This document shows, in pieces, positions 6,001 to 6,187 of a stretch of 6,187 nucleotides of DNA (positions are counted from its first letter, which is position 1; every line of letters starts with the position of its first letter). The translations under genes were made by a program, and so were the position numbers. Origin of the DNA: Burkholderiales bacterium (GTDB lineage: Bacteria; Pseudomonadota; Gammaproteobacteria; Burkholderiales; Casimicrobiaceae); the NCBI GenBank assembly GCA_025354075.1, contig JANXNO010000347.1:1-6187 (forward strand), read 5' to 3'. A model generated the notes under the pieces. The model worked only from the letters and a program-made list of their open reading frames with translations, was not told the DNA's origin and made no database searches.

Positions 6001-6187
6001 CAGCCCGCCTGCAACGCTGCAATCAACGTGGCCTCAACCGCAAGTTGCCCATCAACGGTAGCGCGACACGCGAACTTTCCAATATTGCGAACGATTCTGC
6101 TGGTTGTCACTTCAAGAATCAATTGGTCACCTGGAATGACGATCCGCTTGAAGCGCGCGTTGTCAACCCCTGCGAGGTAGACAATTT
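6000..6187 (-). CDS. fabZ: 3-hydroxyacyl-[acyl-carrier-protein] dehydratase FabZ, C-terminal part
   Basis: The last 61 codons plus stop of FabZ, cut by the right window edge. FabZ is a cytosolic hot-dog-fold enzyme that dehydrates 3-hydroxyacyl-ACP to trans-2-enoyl-ACP in fatty acid elongation, drawing on the same substrate pool as LpxA and LpxD. The visible part reads YLAGVDNARFKR, then IPGDQLILEV, then GKFACRATVDGQLAVEA. The A-G-(I/V)-D-x-A-R-F-K-R and PGDQL motifs are diagnostic of FabZ and set it apart from FabA. The catalytic His and Glu lie in the missing N-terminal half. Its TGA shares a base with the lpxA ATG, giving the usual fabZ-lpxA coupling; lpxD would be expected just upstream, beyond the window. 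Confidence 0.96.
   Translation of the reverse strand, partial: IVYLAGVDNARFKRIVIPGDQLILEVTTSRIVRNIGKFACRATVDGQLAVEATLIAALQAG

Overview
The window looks like ordinary chromosomal DNA from a Gram-negative proteobacterium, most likely a betaproteobacterium. The evidence is a moderately high GC content, a lipid A gene run in the order fabZ-lpxA-lpxB-rnhB, a LivK-type periplasmic binding protein of a kind abundant in Burkholderiales-like genomes, and a membrane protein resembling the N-terminus of betaproteobacterial sterol desaturase-family proteins. No genus can be named from sequence reading alone.

Layout from left to right: (1) 1-367, minus strand: the N-terminal 122 residues of a membrane protein, probably sterol desaturase/fatty acid hydroxylase family, cut by the window edge. 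(2) 526-1530, minus: a complete aldo/keto reductase. (3) 1531-1704: an intergenic spacer filled by two copies of a C/G-rich hairpin repeat in opposite orientation. (4) 1705-2874, minus: a secreted branched-chain-amino-acid-type ABC substrate-binding protein whose start has no normal start codon. (5) 2944-3432, plus: a small flavin reductase, the only plus-strand gene, divergent from (4) and overlapping the end of rnhB by 4 bp. (6) 3429-6187, minus: the tail of a lipid A operon, read as fabZ (partial), lpxA, lpxB, rnhB.

The lipid A block is tightly packed. fabZ/lpxA and lpxB/rnhB each share one base in a TGATG stop-start junction, and lpxA/lpxB are 14 bp apart. LpxA starts lipid A synthesis by acylating UDP-GlcNAc, LpxB condenses the first disaccharide, and FabZ dehydrates the 3-hydroxyacyl-ACP pool that LpxA and LpxD also draw on. 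RnhB, a DNA/RNA repair nuclease, is a common passenger at the end of this operon. The left-hand genes (desaturase-like protein, aldo/keto reductase, binding protein, flavin reductase) look like an independent assortment of metabolic genes; nothing in the window shows that they form one pathway.

I do not see a new multi-gene system, mobile element, CRISPR array, tRNA or rRNA here. The items most worth checking are the missing canonical start codon of the binding protein (about 2872-2877) and the inverted pair of hairpin repeats (1574-1697).
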